A stretch of 64,000 nt of DNA, from assembly GCF_024679095.1 (NCBI RefSeq), contig NW_026111763.1:62001-126000 (forward strand), read 5' to 3'. This DNA is from Eriocheir sinensis. Lineage: Eukaryota > Arthropoda > Malacostraca > Decapoda > Varunidae. Below, piece by piece: positions 62,778-64,000 of this stretch (position 1 is its first letter; each line of letters starts with the position of its first letter). Below the pieces are notes generated by a model, which worked only from the letters and a program-made list of their open reading frames with translations, was not told where the DNA came from and searched no databases. A program made the position numbers and the translations under genes.

Positions 62778-64000
62778 CCTACATCATCTTCCCATTTTCT
62801 TTCACATCATCTTCCCATTTTCTTTCCCATCATCTTCCCATTTTCTTTCCCATCATCTTCCCATTTTCTTTCCCATCATCTTCCCATTTTCTTTCACATC
62901 ATCTTCCCATCTTCTTTCTCATCATCTTCCCATCTTCTTTTCCATCATCTTCCCATTTTCTTTTACAACTTCCCATTTTCTTTCACATCTTCCCATCTTT
63001 TTTCACATCATCTTCCCATTTTCTTTTACATCTTCCCATTTTCTTTCACATCTTCCCATCTTCTTTTCCATAATCTTCCCATTTTCTTTTACATCTTCCC
63101 ATTTTCTTTCACATCTTCCCATTTTCTTTTCCATCATCTTCCCATATTCTTTCACATCATCTTCCCATATTCTTTAACATCATCTTCCCATTTTCTTTCA
63201 TATCATCTTCCCATTTTCTTTCCCATCATCTTCCCATTTTCTTTCACATCATCTTCCCATTTTCTTTCACATCATCTTCCCATTTTCTTTCACATCATCT
63301 TCCCATTTTCTTTCCCATCATCTTCCCATTTTCTTTCCCATCATCTTCCCATTTTCTTTCCCATCATCTTCCCATTTTCTTTCCCATCATCTTCCCATTT
63401 TCTTTCCCATCATCTTCCCATTTTCTTTCCCATCATCTTCCCATTTTCTTTCCCATCATCTTCCCATTTTCTTTCACACCATCTTCCCATTTTCTTTCCC
63501 ATCATCTTCCCATTTTCTTTCCCATCATCTTCCCATTTTCTTTCACACCATCTCCCCATTTTCTTTCCCATCATCTTCCCATCTTCTTTCATATCATCCT
63601 CCCATTTTCTTTCACATCATCTTCCCATTTTCTTTCACACCATCTTCCCATTTTCTTTCACACCATCTTCCCATTTTCTTTCACACCATCTCCCCATTTT
63701 CTTTCACATCTTCCCATTTTCTTTCACACCATCTCCCCATTTTCTTTCACATCTTCCCATTTTCTTTCACACCATCTTCCCATTTTCTTTCACACCATCT
63801 CCCCATTTTCTTTCACATCTTCCCATTTTCTTTCACATCTTCCCATTTTCTTTCACACCATCTTCCCATTTTCTTTCCCATCATCTTCCCATTTTCTTTC
63901 ACACCATCTTCCCATTTTCTTTCACACCATCTCCCCATTTTCTTTTCTATCATCTTCCCATTTTCTTTCACACCATCTTCCCATTTTCTTTTACATCATC
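62778..64000 (+). repeat. 23-bp minisatellite running off the window
   Basis: The unit ATCATCTTCCCATTTTCTTT plus CCC or CAC repeats roughly 55 times. Shorter variants lack CATC (for example near 62965-63115). Variant units alternate between CCC, CAC and CACACC endings. The array continues past 64000. Confidence 0.97.

Noticed and set aside
61964..63073. A 369-residue plus-strand frame
   Set aside because: It runs from pyrimidine-rich sequence into the 23-bp minisatellite. The Ser/Pro/His/Phe pattern follows the DNA repeat.

Overview
The window looks like nuclear DNA of an invertebrate, most probably a decapod crustacean. That is an inference from three things: an extreme density of very long CT, GT and AT microsatellites, remnants of CR1/jockey-like LINEs, and tRNA-derived SINEs that resemble crustacean dispersed repeats. 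Nothing prokaryotic is present (no operons, rRNA genes or CRISPR array). Almost all long open frames are translations of microsatellites (Ser-Leu, Cys-Val, Thr-His, Glu-Arg runs) and are not annotated as genes.

Layout. Positions 1-20 kb are mostly low-complexity purine- or pyrimidine-rich blocks with microsatellites and short islands of complex sequence. Some islands hold clustered motifs: nuclear-receptor half-sites at 5.8 and 7.0 kb, ACCTG clusters at 14.8 and 16.0 kb, and four TAATTA sites at 17.7 kb. A possible terminal exon lies on the minus strand at 18.5 kb. From 19.3 to 25.6 kb there are tandem repeats, long AT arrays, 3' pieces of two LINE families and one copy of a 1.03-kb TIR transposon. 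From 25.79 to 29.11 kb lies the only convincing protein-coding locus. It encodes a signal peptide followed by 17 copies of a motif in a 53-residue repeat carrying N-glycosylation sequons. The frame is broken by two mutually compensating frameshifts and one nonsense codon, and an AATAAA follows. A second copy of the TIR transposon (about 98% identical by eye) sits at 30.4 kb.

From 31.6 to 46.5 kb there is a G-rich CpG-dense island, a third copy of a dispersed repeat, a degenerate plus-strand LINE between two CT arrays (34.1-36.2 kb), the longest CT array (304 bp at 37.7 kb), and a nearly complete but mutated minus-strand LINE with endonuclease and reverse transcriptase domains (43.1-46.2 kb) ending in an ATGTTTCC tandem. 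From 46.5 to 64 kb there are more microsatellites, three short tandem-repeat families (47.6, 50.6 and 55.2 kb), LINE tails (55.0 and 57.0 kb), two different tRNA-derived SINEs (55.9 and 58.9 kb), a perfect DR4 nuclear-receptor motif (55.68 kb), a weak LRR-C-terminal-like exon candidate (61.6 kb), and a 23-bp minisatellite that runs off the end.

There is no operon-like gene cooperation to describe. The window reads as intergenic or long-intron sequence shaped by microsatellite growth and transposon insertion, with one unusual repeat-protein locus. Percent identities, copy numbers and motif counts were made by eye and are approximate.
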